A DNA stretch of 44,769 nucleotides from a bacterium (lineage in GTDB: Bacteria; SZUA-182; SZUA-191; JAJRXT01). The stretch is from the NCBI GenBank assembly GCA_024277675.1, contig JAJRUS010000031.1:1-44769 (forward strand). The letters are read 5' to 3'. The notes beneath the pieces were generated by a model, which had not been told where the DNA came from, searched no databases, and worked only from the letters and a program-made list of their open reading frames with translations. Positions 1 to 9,100 of this stretch are shown piece by piece; the stretch's first letter is position 1; each line of letters starts with the position of its first letter. The translations under genes and the position numbers were made by a program.

Positions 1-370
1 AAATAAAAAACAGGGATAATAAACACAAATCAAGCGAAAAATTGAGATGTTGTAGAAATGCAAATTGGTTGCTAAGGGGTTTTTTCGCCCCTTTTTTAAA
101 AAACTGAATTAAGCGACAACCCCATAATACAAACGATATCGTGAATCACTTGGCAATTTAATACCCAATGATGTATACTTTGTGATGAGATGATACTGGA
201 AAAAACACGTATACCCAAAAAGCTGAAAGCCTAATGAAAAGTTCTGATTAACTTGGGAATGAAGCCGAATTTCCCCCTGTTTTTTGACCTGAAGCGTATC
301 AAATGATCTGATAACCTGCACCGGTAGCTCACAAGATAAAACAAGAATCGAGCTTGCCAGGATATATTCA
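1..370. other. Intergenic region upstream of the first gene
   Basis: I see no convincing gene in the first 370 bases. It holds a terminator-like hairpin near position 80 and then AT-rich sequence. A 91-codon minus-strand frame spans 109-384, but it runs antisense into the start of the following lipoprotein gene and has no recognisable domain, so I treat it as noise. Confidence 0.5.
74..97 (+). terminator. Rho-independent terminator
   Basis: The arms AAGGGG (74-79) and CCCCTT (88-93) can pair around an eight-base loop, and the right arm runs directly into a T tract ending at 97. The orientation fits termination of a plus-strand gene lying left of the window. Confidence 0.65.
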
Positions 371-2185
371 ATGAAAAAGCTCAAGTATTTATTTCTGGCC
401 CTGATCTATTTAATGTTTGTCCTGGTTACTGGCTGTTCTGGTGAAGTTGCACCTGCTAAAAGAGAAGCAGCGCCTCCCAAACACAAAGTGATTCTGCTGG
501 GGGTAGATGGCTTAACCGAAAAGGTTGTCAACCGGCTTCTACGCCAAAAAAAACTGAAAAACTTCCAATACCTGCGGGAACATGGTTCCTATGGCCGGAT
601 TGCTTCGATTGATCCCACTGCTTCTCCTGCCCTGTGGACTTCTATGGCTACCGGGAAAAAGCGGGAAGAGCATGGCATTATTAACTTTGAGATACCGGAT
701 CAGGCAGGACATAACATTGCGGCCAACAGTTCACACCGCAAAACCAAGGCCATCTGGAATATCTTGTCGGAAAATAACCTGCAAGTCGGAACTATCGGTT
801 ATTTTACCACCTGGCCGGTAGAGACGGTTAACGGTTTTATGATTTCTGATGCCTCTATCTACCCCATCAATAAAGGCTTTTATCCTGATTATATTCAAGA
901 CATCATGAAAGATGTACTGGCTCCTTACTACAATTACGATCTTAATAAATTAAACGAGTTCGCAAAAATCAGTTCAGCCGAACAGTTCAAGTACTTCACC
1001 CCTAAGCTGTTTAAATTACTTGATAAATTTGGCGCTGAACTAATCAACGATTACCAGCAACTTAAAAATAAACAAACGTACAATAACGTGCGCTGGAAGC
1101 AGTACCTGGAATTTTTCAAAAGCCACCGCTCGGTGGCAGAAGCAATCATGGATGCTGCTTTTGTCGATCACGTAAGGTTTGAATATGCAAAGAAATTGTA
1201 CCGCAACGACCTGGATTTCTTTGCCCTGTATTTAAAGGGCCCCGATATCGTTTCACATCATAATTGGGGATATTATGAACCTGGCAGTAAAACCAATCCG
1301 CAAGATATCCGCTATTATAAAGATATTATTCCCAATTACTATATGTTTATAGATCGGGTGTTGGGCTATTTTCTGCAAGCGGCTGACTCTGATACGATTA
1401 TTATTCTACTTTCTGACCATGGATTTAAAAAGCGCCAAAACGCACTCCTGTTTGATTTAAATAAGATATTAAACACCATGGGCTACCTGGATTATGGGGC
1501 TGAAAAACAAATTAAGAAGGACAAAATTTTTGATGCGAAGGATTATTGGTGGCGGGATGTAAGGCAACGTAGATTACATGTTAATTTAAACCATATATAC
1601 CCAAACCGAAATCCGGCCGAAGATGATCTGAAATTAAAACAAATAGCAAGCCAACTGGCTTTAATTAAGGTTGAAAACACCCCACTATTTGAGCAGATTG
1701 ATTTTTACCCGAAAAAACGCTCCGGTCTATACCTCATTAAAGTTGATATTAATAAGGTTTTTTATAAGCAGTCTTTTTCCGAAGGACATCCCAGGCTGGA
1801 AGAGAGCCGTATTATCATAAACAATCGAGCCTATCCGCTAAGCCGCTACTTTGAATACTCCTTAAATGAGGGGCAGCATGCCACCCATGACGGGGTTATT
1901 AAGATTATGGGGCCTATCATCAGGCCCCATAATCTTATCAAGGGCTTTAGCGTGTTAGACGTAACTCCGACTGTTTTAAGGATTCTGAATTTGCCGGTGG
2001 GCGCCGATATGGCCGGGGCCGTACCAACGGCTATCTTTACGCCTGAATTTCTCTTGACGCATCCGGTGCGCTATATTAAAAGTTATGATGAGATAAACCA
2101 ACCCCTTAAGCCGACAATCCCTGAAAAATCACCGGTAGATGATAAAATAAAAAACCAGTTACGTTCATTGGGCTATATTCAATAG
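371..2185 (+). CDS. Lipoprotein of the alkaline phosphatase superfamily (type I phosphodiesterase/nucleotide pyrophosphatase-like)
   Basis: The 604-aa protein starts with a lipoprotein signal: a charged KKLK, a hydrophobic core and the lipobox VTGC with Cys22, so it is probably lipid-anchored outside the inner membrane. The mature part begins with VILLGVDG (Asp46, a metal-ligand position in this superfamily), then SPALWTSMATG near residues 85-95, which holds the usual Ser/Thr nucleophile region, then HGI. Later motifs LLSDHGF and HATHDG supply further metal ligands, and VLDVTPTVLRIL is typical of the C-terminal part. The family hydrolyses phosphodiesters or transfers phosphate-linked groups; the substrate is not evident. 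An AGGA eight bases upstream supports the ATG. The following glycosyltransferase gene starts 10 bases after the stop, suggesting a shared role in envelope glycan or glycolipid modification (inference). Confidence 0.85.
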   Translation: MKKLKYLFLALIYLMFVLVTGCSGEVAPAKREAAPPKHKVILLGVDGLTEKVVNRLLRQKKLKNFQYLREHGSYGRIASIDPTASPALWTSMATGKKREEHGIINFEIPDQAGHNIAANSSHRKTKAIWNILSENNLQVGTIGYFTTWPVETVNGFMISDASIYPINKGFYPDYIQDIMKDVLAPYYNYDLNKLNEFAKISSAEQFKYFTPKLFKLLDKFGAELINDYQQLKNKQTYNNVRWKQYLEFFKSHRSVAEAIMDAAFVDHVRFEYAKKLYRNDLDFFALYLKGPDIVSHHNWGYYEPGSKTNPQDIRYYKDIIPNYYMFIDRVLGYFLQAADSDTIIILLSDHGFKKRQNALLFDLNKILNTMGYLDYGAEKQIKKDKIFDAKDYWWRDVRQRRLHVNLNHIYPNRNPAEDDLKLKQIASQLALIKVENTPLFEQIDFYPKKRSGLYLIKVDINKVFYKQSFSEGHPRLEESRIIINNRAYPLSRYFEYSLNEGQHATHDGVIKIMGPIIRPHNLIKGFSVLDVTPTVLRILNLPVGADMAGAVPTAIFTPEFLLTHPVRYIKSYDEINQPLKPTIPEKSPVDDKIKNQLRSLGYIQ

Positions 2186-2195
2186 GACTTAATAA

Positions 2196-4256
2196 GTGAG
2201 AAAGAACAAACCTCGCATCCGCCGGAAAGCTTTTCTGTTTTTAATAATTCTTGTTTTAGTCTGGTTTTATTTTCCCAAAAGATATAACGTCCTGCCCATA
2301 GATGACAGCTATATTCATCTCACCTACGTTCGGAATCTAGTTGAAACCGGAAGCTTCTGTTTCAATCCGGGGGAGCCGAGTCTGGGCACCTCCAGCCCTT
2401 TGTGGGTTGTACTGTTAGCCGCATTCTCCCTGACAGGCATAGATCCTTATTGGGCCGCTCAGATACTTTCGCTTATCTTTTTTGCCGGTTTATGCCTGCT
2501 GGCGGCCGATATGGTCGCAAACATCGCCGCCCGGCTTGGTCTTTCCGAAAAAGAAACACGCTGCTACTTTCTGCTTACCGGATTATTGCTGGCTTTAAAT
2601 GGAAATCTGCATTGGTTTGCCTCAAGCGGAATGGAGACTATGCTGTTTTTAGGCTTATGTTTTTTAGCCATTAGATTTTACAGCCTATGGGGTTTTAGCT
2701 GCCTGACCGGCGCAGTAAGCGGCCTAATCGTGCTGACTCGTGCCCCCGGAATATTGCTGGGGCTTATTCTTATCTGCTGCGATTTTGCCAAAAAACGCTT
2801 TTCTATAGTCTATAAAGGCTTAATAGCCATGGCGCTGGTCGTCTCTCCCTATATTTGGCTAAACCTGCGGCTCACTGGAAGCTGGTTTCCCACTACCGCC
2901 AGAGGAAAATTACTTACCTATGTCAGCGGCGGGCTGAATGCCGCTCAAATCCTGCGATTTTTAAAGAATTTTACTATTTACCAGCAATACCTGCCGCAAA
3001 ATATCATATTTCTTGGTGGAATAGGTTGGTTAATGATTTTTGCTTTGCGCAAGTATAAAAATAAATGCCCGGAATTGAGGGAAGCGATTTTGGGAAAATA
3101 CCAGGAATTATCTATCCTGATTATTTGGGGCTTAGGGCACCTGACTGTTTATACCGTAAAATTCCGCTCGCTGTTTCACCATACCCGATATCTGGCCAAT
3201 GAGTATATCATTCTGACGGTGCTGGGCATCACCGGCTTCATGGTAATCCAGAAAGCCAGGCCAAGGATTAACTGGGGGCTGATTTTGAGTCTGACCAGTC
3301 TAATGCTAACCGCCGGGTCGTTACCCTACTGGCAAAAGCTATATATCAACAACCTCAATCAGGTTGAAAAAGCATATATTTCGATGGGTAAATGGATCGG
3401 CCAGAATACTGCTGCTGAAGCTAGAATAGCCGCTTTTGATATCGGGGTACTGCGCTATATTGGAAACCGATATACCATAGATTTGGGGGGGCTGGTTGAC
3501 CCGGCGGTTCATCCATATCTTAAAACGCACGAATGCGGTGAATACGTACGCCGGAAAAAGGCCGATTATATTATGTATTCAAGGTATCCGGATACCGAGG
3601 CCATTACCGGAATATTTTTAGCAGAATATCAAGGGCCTATGCTGTTAAAGCAGCTTAACGTTGCACATTTTGAAGCGCCCCAATATCCGGCGCCCACCCT
3701 TACCCAGTCCTACCGTACAGATTTAAATAAAGTCAGCGGCTGGTTTACTCCGGACCGGGAAGGTAAGTTACAACTCTTTGCTTATGATGGCAGAGCATTT
3801 GAAAAAGTAGGCAAAATGGTTGATGATCAATTGGAGTTTGTGTGCTATTCCATCGATAACAGAACTATCGAATATATTTCCCCTTTTCCATTTATCATAA
3901 ATTTTTCTTATTTCTTTAAGGCCAAAGCCACCTTAAATCATATTTATTGGGTACATTTAGCATTCTTTGATGCCAAACGCCAAAATATCCTGCTATCCTC
4001 CAGGCACATTCCCACCCATAACCTGATTACCTATTTTAACTGGCCGGTTAATCGAATAATCCAGGAGCATCATGTACATTTCCTGTCTCCGGAGATTAAG
4101 CCCCAAAAGTACCTGCTCAGGGTAGCTTTTACCCAGGAAGAGGATTTTGATGAGCATAATCCGGAAAAATATAAGTGGTTTGACTTGGGAATTATTAGCA
4201 TAAAAAAAAGCCCGCTGGCGCCGCTTAATATACCGGATCCGGAAAATGAGAAATAA
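2196..4256 (+). CDS. GT39/PMT-like polytopic membrane glycosyltransferase
   Basis: The 686-aa protein has a basic N-terminus, a first membrane helix at about residues 11-27, and then a periplasmic loop with the acidic pair Asp36-Asp37 in PIDDSYIHLTYVRN. That arrangement is typical of GT-C fold enzymes of the GT39/GT83 type, which use polyprenyl-phosphate sugars. About ten further hydrophobic segments follow up to residue 380, with a soluble, probably periplasmic, C-terminal half. Translation starts at GTG with AGGA eight bases upstream. It lies 10 bases after the phosphodiesterase stop, so the two are probably cotranscribed. The acceptor (lipid, protein or glycan) cannot be told from sequence. 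Confidence 0.75.
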   Translation: MRKNKPRIRRKAFLFLIILVLVWFYFPKRYNVLPIDDSYIHLTYVRNLVETGSFCFNPGEPSLGTSSPLWVVLLAAFSLTGIDPYWAAQILSLIFFAGLCLLAADMVANIAARLGLSEKETRCYFLLTGLLLALNGNLHWFASSGMETMLFLGLCFLAIRFYSLWGFSCLTGAVSGLIVLTRAPGILLGLILICCDFAKKRFSIVYKGLIAMALVVSPYIWLNLRLTGSWFPTTARGKLLTYVSGGLNAAQILRFLKNFTIYQQYLPQNIIFLGGIGWLMIFALRKYKNKCPELREAILGKYQELSILIIWGLGHLTVYTVKFRSLFHHTRYLANEYIILTVLGITGFMVIQKARPRINWGLILSLTSLMLTAGSLPYWQKLYINNLNQVEKAYISMGKWIGQNTAAEARIAAFDIGVLRYIGNRYTIDLGGLVDPAVHPYLKTHECGEYVRRKKADYIMYSRYPDTEAITGIFLAEYQGPMLLKQLNVAHFEAPQYPAPTLTQSYRTDLNKVSGWFTPDREGKLQLFAYDGRAFEKVGKMVDDQLEFVCYSIDNRTIEYISPFPFIINFSYFFKAKATLNHIYWVHLAFFDAKRQNILLSSRHIPTHNLITYFNWPVNRIIQEHHVHFLSPEIKPQKYLLRVAFTQEEDFDEHNPEKYKWFDLGIISIKKSPLAPLNIPDPENEK

Positions 4257-4306
4257 GAAGCGATAGCAGGAGAAAACCATCAAGCTGCTTAAGGAAGTGA
4301 ATTATT

Positions 4307-6274
4307 ATGAGTCATAAAGCCCCCAGAAAATCAATCGCGAAAAAAAAGCTGCCCCTCCCTGAAACCCCGACCCCTGAAATCAAAACCGAAGCCCCCCCAC
4401 GAAAAACATTTCTGGGAAGTAGATCGCTGTTGTGTTTATCGTTATTTTTAGCGCTTTCTTGCCTGACCGTTTACTATAATGCCTTATCCAACGATTTCGT
4501 CTGGGATGACCGGCCGCTTATTCTTACAGACAGGATGATCAGGGATTTGCATAATGTACCCCAGGCATTTAAGCGCGATTTTTTTGATTTTACCGAAGAG
4601 GAAGATATAAAATACGGTTATTTCAGACCGATTGTAACCATATCCTACATGCTGGATTATACCATCTGGCAGGAAAACCCATTCGGTTTTCACCTTACCA
4701 ATCTAATACTTCACATAGCCTGCACTATCTTCCTTTTCTTTATCTTCATTATGTTGGGAGTACCTCGTCCGGTGGCTTTTTTGGGCAGCCTCATTTTCGG
4801 AGTTCACCCGATTCATACCGAATCTGTCGCCTGGATTTCAGGGCGAACCGATGTATTATGCTGCTTTTTCCTGCTGCCTGCGCTGGGCTGCTATATCGCA
4901 TACCGTAACCACAGCTTACCCCGGACACAACCCATTATGCCTCGCCTGTGCTACTTTCTATCACTCATCTTCTACAGCCTGAGCCTGTTAAGCAAAGAAA
5001 TGGGGCTGGTACTAATACCTATACTCCTGGTCATGGAATGGCTATATTTTAACAAACCAGCTGAGGCTTTCCGGCAGGGCCGCATAAAGAGAATCACCCC
5101 TTATTTGCTTCTAACAGCGGGATATTTAAGCTGGCATTCCATGGAGGTCAGCCGTTTTAGCGCAAACCGGTTAAAACTGGATATGCTCAACCTGTATCCT
5201 ACTATCCTTACTGCTTTTAAAGCCTTTTTGCTTTATGTGTTCAAGCTATTATTACCAATCCAGCTGAGCGCCTATATAAAATTGCCAATGCTTACCGGCA
5301 CTGCTCAAGCTGAAGGGTTTTTCTATTTCCTGGTTTTCGCAGCCCTTTGTTATATCTTTATAGTTGCCGCCAGACACAAGGCATTGATAGGTCTCAGCGG
5401 AGGATTGTTTCTGGTCTCGATGGCGCCCCTTTTAAACATTATGCGAATTACCAGCCCGGTTGACATGGGGTTTACCATGGCGGAGCGGTTTATGTATATC
5501 CCCTCCAGCTGGTTTATTTTAAGCATGGCTATTACTTTGAATTGGGGTAACGAGCTGATTTTAAAGCGTTATCCTTCATATAGCAAGCTAACTGTGCTTC
5601 TGGTAGCGGTCATGATTGGCGCCCTGGGCTACCGGACGATATTACGTAATCGGGATTGGCGGGATGATGGAACACTTTTTAATGCCGAACTGGCCGCTCA
5701 TAACGAATCTGCTCTGATTCACAGTAATCTTGGGAAATTCTATGCCCGTCAGGGCAAGTACGAAAAAGCCCTGTCCCAGCTAAAAAGCGCCCTCCGGCTG
5801 AGTCCGGATACTATAGGCGTACTAAATAATATGGGTCAAATACTGGTGGATATAGGACGCTTTAATGAGGCAATTCCTTATCTTAAAAGGGCAATTGAGC
5901 TTGATCCCTCAAAACATCAATTGCATAACAATTATGGTTTGGCTATGGCGGGCTTAGGGCATTACCGGGAAGCGCTTAAAGCATACAAGATCGCTCAAAG
6001 CATCCGGCCCACCTCAGCTCAGATTTATAATAATATGGGAGTAGCCTTTAAAAAACTGGGGGATTTTCAAAATGCGCTTAACAGCTATCAACGCGCTATT
6101 AAATACGATAAATACTATGCCGCACCCCATAAAAATCTGGCGATTTTGTATATGATTAATCTAAAAAAACCTGGTCTGGCCTTGCAGTCCCTGCATAAGA
6201 GCCTGCAACTGGACCCCGGTCAGCCCGAAGCTCCCTCAATGAAAAAACTCATCAAAAAATTAGCATCACCCTAA
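4307..6274 (+). CDS. TMTC-like membrane protein with C-terminal TPR repeats (putative O-mannosyltransferase type)
   Basis: The 655-aa protein has a Lys/Pro-rich cytoplasmic N-terminus (1-35), a helix at about 39-57, and then SNDFVWDD with the acidic pair after Trp66 that marks TMTC/PMT-like GT-C proteins. Multiple membrane helices follow to about residue 440. From about residue 455 to the end there are about five TPR units; examples are SNLGKFYARQGKYEKAL and NNMGVAFKKLGDFQNAL. Known TMTC proteins are thought to transfer mannose to protein substrates, with the TPRs facing the exoplasmic side; the bacterial homologues are uncharacterised. AAGGAAG precedes the ATG. It lies 50 bases after the GT39-like gene, forming a three-gene envelope cluster. 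Confidence 0.75.
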   Translation: MSHKAPRKSIAKKKLPLPETPTPEIKTEAPPRKTFLGSRSLLCLSLFLALSCLTVYYNALSNDFVWDDRPLILTDRMIRDLHNVPQAFKRDFFDFTEEEDIKYGYFRPIVTISYMLDYTIWQENPFGFHLTNLILHIACTIFLFFIFIMLGVPRPVAFLGSLIFGVHPIHTESVAWISGRTDVLCCFFLLPALGCYIAYRNHSLPRTQPIMPRLCYFLSLIFYSLSLLSKEMGLVLIPILLVMEWLYFNKPAEAFRQGRIKRITPYLLLTAGYLSWHSMEVSRFSANRLKLDMLNLYPTILTAFKAFLLYVFKLLLPIQLSAYIKLPMLTGTAQAEGFFYFLVFAALCYIFIVAARHKALIGLSGGLFLVSMAPLLNIMRITSPVDMGFTMAERFMYIPSSWFILSMAITLNWGNELILKRYPSYSKLTVLLVAVMIGALGYRTILRNRDWRDDGTLFNAELAAHNESALIHSNLGKFYARQGKYEKALSQLKSALRLSPDTIGVLNNMGQILVDIGRFNEAIPYLKRAIELDPSKHQLHNNYGLAMAGLGHYREALKAYKIAQSIRPTSAQIYNNMGVAFKKLGDFQNALNSYQRAIKYDKYYAAPHKNLAILYMINLKKPGLALQSLHKSLQLDPGQPEAPSMKKLIKKLASP

Positions 6275-6440
6275 GCGCTCAACTGTCCCTTCAGGAAACG
6301 GTGAAGTTAAGCGTATAGGCTGCTTGCCTTACCGCATTGCTTTTTTGCTTGATATGGCCTATATTAAAGGAAATGGAATTTAGTCTATACAATTTGCCTT
6401 ATTAATAATAGGCGTATAGCCCGCCGGTTAGCCGATAACC

Positions 6441-8324
6441 ATGAAAATTGCCTTAACCCTCACCCCTTCTTATGCCGACAGGCAGCCGCTGCCGCATCTG
6501 GGATTGGCGGCTTTGAGCGCATATCTTGTCCAAAAGAACATCCAGGCCGATATGCTGGATTTAAATATCGAGTGCCGGGGTTATGCTTATGAGCCGCTGG
6601 CTTTAACTTCCGATAAGCTTTATGTGGATGAGATGCTGGATTTGCCCTTGCTGGCCACTCTGGTGCAATGGCATCGCCGGGGAAATCTGCGTAAGCAGTT
6701 AATGGATAAGGAAAAATATAAGCCGCTTTTCTTAGAATATGCGCTTGATTTTGGTTTTTCTCCCCCGGATTTTTTCTCCCGGATTCATTATTTCAACCTG
6801 TTGGCGCTTACCTGTGGCCGCCGGCTCATGGAGTATGATCTGGTCTGCTTTACCCTGTATCGCTCCAATTTATATTTTACGGCGCTCATAATACTGCTGC
6901 TGCGGGAGCAAAAGCCCCACATAAAAATAGCAATCGGCGGGCCCCAGGTTACCCAGAGTGAGCTTTGCTGTCGCTTCTTGCTACAGTTCGGGATTGCGGA
7001 TGCGGTAATCCGGGGGGCCGGCGAGGAGAGCCTGGCTGAGCTTATTTTAGTCCTTGAACGGGGAACTGGCTTCCGGCATATTCCAGGGATAATGACCTAC
7101 GATCAGTTGAAAACCTTTACTTATATCGCCCAGAAAGAAACCGGCGATTTGGATTATTTGCCGACTCCCGATTTTTCCAGATTCAAGCTCTCTAAATACA
7201 CGCCGTTTACTTTGCCACTTTATACCAGCCGGGGCTGTCCCTATAGTTGCAGCTATTGCGCCCAGCAGCCTATGAGCCGCATGCGTTATCGCTCGCCTGA
7301 AAAAGTAATAGAAGATATAAAAAATTTAAAGCAGCAGCGCCGGGTGGCCTTCTTTCGTTTTGCCGACAGCCTTATGAATTCTCATCCGGCCCGGTTGGAG
7401 GAGCTGGCTGAGCGGCTGATTAAGGAAAAATCAGAGATTTTATGGCAAGCCTATTTCAGGGCTGATATCACACCTGCATTGGCTCGAAAATTAAGGCAGT
7501 CGGGCTTGGAATTTGTAACCATCGGGGTCGAATCCTTCTCCGATCCGGTGTTGGAGCGCATGCATAAGCGGTGTTCCAAGGCTGAGAACTTGCAGGCCAT
7601 AGCTACCTTTTTAACTGCCGGAATTTCAGTAAAAGCCAACCTGATAGTGGCCCATCCGGGGGAGTCCGGGGAAGCATATCTTGAGACATTACAACATGCT
7701 GAGCGCTTAATAGACAAATATTCCAGCAATAGTAAGGCTAGTCTTAATAAGCCCGGTCTGAGTGTTTCGGTTTATCCCTTTCATGTAAGCCCCGGCAGTC
7801 CGGTTTATCATCGGCCGGCCGATTTCGGAGTCAGTTTGAGTTATGCTGATTTTGCCATAACCCACAAGTTGGATGATGATCTGGCCGAATTTATATACAA
7901 GGTGCCGACTACTTTTTCGGTGGCTGGGGTAGCAGCCGCTGAGGCATTCAAACGCTTTCAGGCGCTAAATGAGCTGGCTCAAAACACCAATCCTCTGTTG
8001 ACCTCGGCGGCCGTAAAAAAACTTATTCGGGATGCGTTACGAGCGGATGATCGATTGTTTATGTTAAATAAACTGCCGGGCCGGGTGGTAGTTGGGGAAC
8101 CGGCAACCCCGATGAGCATTTATCTGGAAATAGAAAAAACGGTAATGGAGCTGCCGGCCTTTGTACAGACAATACTTAAGCTATTAAATTCAGCCAGAGA
8201 AATTCCGGTTGGCGACTTGCACCGGCAGGTGACCCGGCTACATGTTGAAGTGAAACTGGATAATATACTGGATATGCTGGCGATACTAATTCATAACCGG
8301 ATTATTCAACTGGCTTGTGATTAA
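6441..8324 (+). CDS. B12-binding-domain radical SAM protein
   Basis: The 627-aa protein has an N-terminal cobalamin-binding-like domain (about 1-180, with HLGLAALSAYLV and IAIGGPQV), then a radical SAM core whose cluster motif CPYSCSYC (C-x3-C-x2-C) begins at Cys266. A helical C-terminal region of about 150 residues follows. This architecture is shared by methyltransferases and other enzymes of uncertain substrate in anaerobes, often acting on lipids, cofactors or peptides. All three cluster cysteines are present. No clear Shine-Dalgarno precedes the ATG, so the start is less secure than the family call. It stands alone between the glycosyltransferase cluster and the tRNA gene. Confidence 0.85.
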   Translation: MKIALTLTPSYADRQPLPHLGLAALSAYLVQKNIQADMLDLNIECRGYAYEPLALTSDKLYVDEMLDLPLLATLVQWHRRGNLRKQLMDKEKYKPLFLEYALDFGFSPPDFFSRIHYFNLLALTCGRRLMEYDLVCFTLYRSNLYFTALIILLLREQKPHIKIAIGGPQVTQSELCCRFLLQFGIADAVIRGAGEESLAELILVLERGTGFRHIPGIMTYDQLKTFTYIAQKETGDLDYLPTPDFSRFKLSKYTPFTLPLYTSRGCPYSCSYCAQQPMSRMRYRSPEKVIEDIKNLKQQRRVAFFRFADSLMNSHPARLEELAERLIKEKSEILWQAYFRADITPALARKLRQSGLEFVTIGVESFSDPVLERMHKRCSKAENLQAIATFLTAGISVKANLIVAHPGESGEAYLETLQHAERLIDKYSSNSKASLNKPGLSVSVYPFHVSPGSPVYHRPADFGVSLSYADFAITHKLDDDLAEFIYKVPTTFSVAGVAAAEAFKRFQALNELAQNTNPLLTSAAVKKLIRDALRADDRLFMLNKLPGRVVVGEPATPMSIYLEIEKTVMELPAFVQTILKLLNSAREIPVGDLHRQVTRLHVEVKLDNILDMLAILIHNRIIQLACD

Positions 8325-8340
8325 GGGTGATGAGGTAAAT

Positions 8341-8416
8341 TGGAGCGGGCAACGGGATTCGAACCCGCGACTCCGAGCTTGGGAAGCTCGTACTCTACCA
8401 GCTGAGTTATGCCCGC
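8341..8416 (-). tRNA. tRNA-Gly (anticodon CCC)
   Basis: Read on the minus strand the gene starts GCGGGCA and ends TGCCCGC, giving a seven-pair acceptor stem, followed by a U discriminator and an encoded CCA. The anticodon arm is CGAGC-TTCCCAA-GCTCG, placing CCC at the anticodon (Gly, GGG codon). The T arm GCGGG-TTCGAAT-CCCGT is canonical, as is the D-loop with GCTGGTAGAG. It converges with the radical SAM gene 16 bases away. Confidence 0.95.
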
Positions 8417-8426
8417 TTTCTAATTC

Positions 8427-8451
8427 GATCTACTCATAAATTCAGCTAACT
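8427..8451 (+). repeat. Intergenic repeat, copy A (upstream of nuoA)
   Basis: This 25-base stretch, which contains AATTCAGCTAACT, recurs with only two or three differences at 20231-20255 inside the nuo locus. Neither copy is coding. Confidence 0.6.
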
Positions 8452-8505
8452 TTTCAGCTTAAGCGGTTGAGCGGAAGTTTACTTAAAGCGTCCATTGTTG
8501 TCAAC

Positions 8506-8545
8506 TGTTATTTGGTTTATACATTTGTTATTTGGTTTATACATT
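8506..8545 (+). repeat. Two exact 20-base tandem repeats upstream of the nuo promoter
   Basis: TGTTATTTGGTTTATACATT occurs twice head to tail (8506-8525 and 8526-8545) and ends 17 bases before the candidate -35 box. The spacing is about two helical turns, so a regulator could bind both copies on one face of the DNA (inference). Confidence 0.75.
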
Positions 8546-8562
8546 TTTTTGGCAAATTTATA

Positions 8563-8591
8563 TTGACAATATTAAAACGGTGGTTTACAAT
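8563..8591 (+). promoter_or_regulatory. Candidate sigma70-type promoter of the nuo locus
   Basis: TTGACA (8563-8568) is followed after 17 bases by TACAAT (8586-8591), a near-consensus pair 118 bases before the nuoA start. The region between is AT-rich and without a gene. Confidence 0.6.
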
Positions 8592-8709
8592 TATCACGTT
8601 AACTAACCGATTGATATTGATTGAATAATTGAAATTAAAAGGTTTTTTGTTGACCTTACCCCCATTTTAATTTAAATAAAATATACTCGTGTTTTATTAG
8701 AGAGCGAAG

Positions 8710-9081
8710 ATGTTGCTTTCCGGATTGAGCAGTTATATCCCTGTTTTGGTTTTTATGGCCATAAGCGGCGCCATTGGCTTTTTAATGCTTTTAATAGGGC
8801 GATTGTGGCGTCCGAGTCATCCCTATAAGGAGAAGCTCAGCCCTTATGAATGCGGGATTGAGCCGGAGGGAGATGCCTGGGAGAGGGTGATCCCCCGCTA
8901 TTATGTGTATGCTATGTTGTTCCTGGCTTTTGATGTGGAGGCCTTGTTTTTATTCCCCTGGGCTATTGTGTTTGATAAGATAGGCTGGTTCGCTTTTATA
9001 GAGATGGTGTTATTTATAATCGTTTTGTTGATCGGGTTGGTATATGCCTGGGCCAAAGGGGCTTTGGATTGGCGTTATTAA
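8710..9081 (+). CDS. nuoA: NADH-quinone oxidoreductase subunit A
   Basis: The 123-aa membrane protein has three hydrophobic helices and the family signature YECGIEP near residue 46, including the conserved Cys loop near the quinone site, followed by RYYVYAMLFLAFDVEALFLFPWA. Length matches the family. It is the first gene of a long respiratory locus and lies 19 bases before nuoB. In complex I this subunit helps anchor the peripheral arm next to NuoH; nuoH itself is not in this window. Confidence 0.95.
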   Translation: MLLSGLSSYIPVLVFMAISGAIGFLMLLIGRLWRPSHPYKEKLSPYECGIEPEGDAWERVIPRYYVYAMLFLAFDVEALFLFPWAIVFDKIGWFAFIEMVLFIIVLLIGLVYAWAKGALDWRY

Positions 9082-9100
9082 TTACATAAGGTAATATAAC

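Noticed and set aside
109-384. 91-codon minus-strand frame at the window start
   Set aside because: It is antisense to the signal peptide of a well-supported lipoprotein gene and shows no domain or convincing ribosome-binding site.
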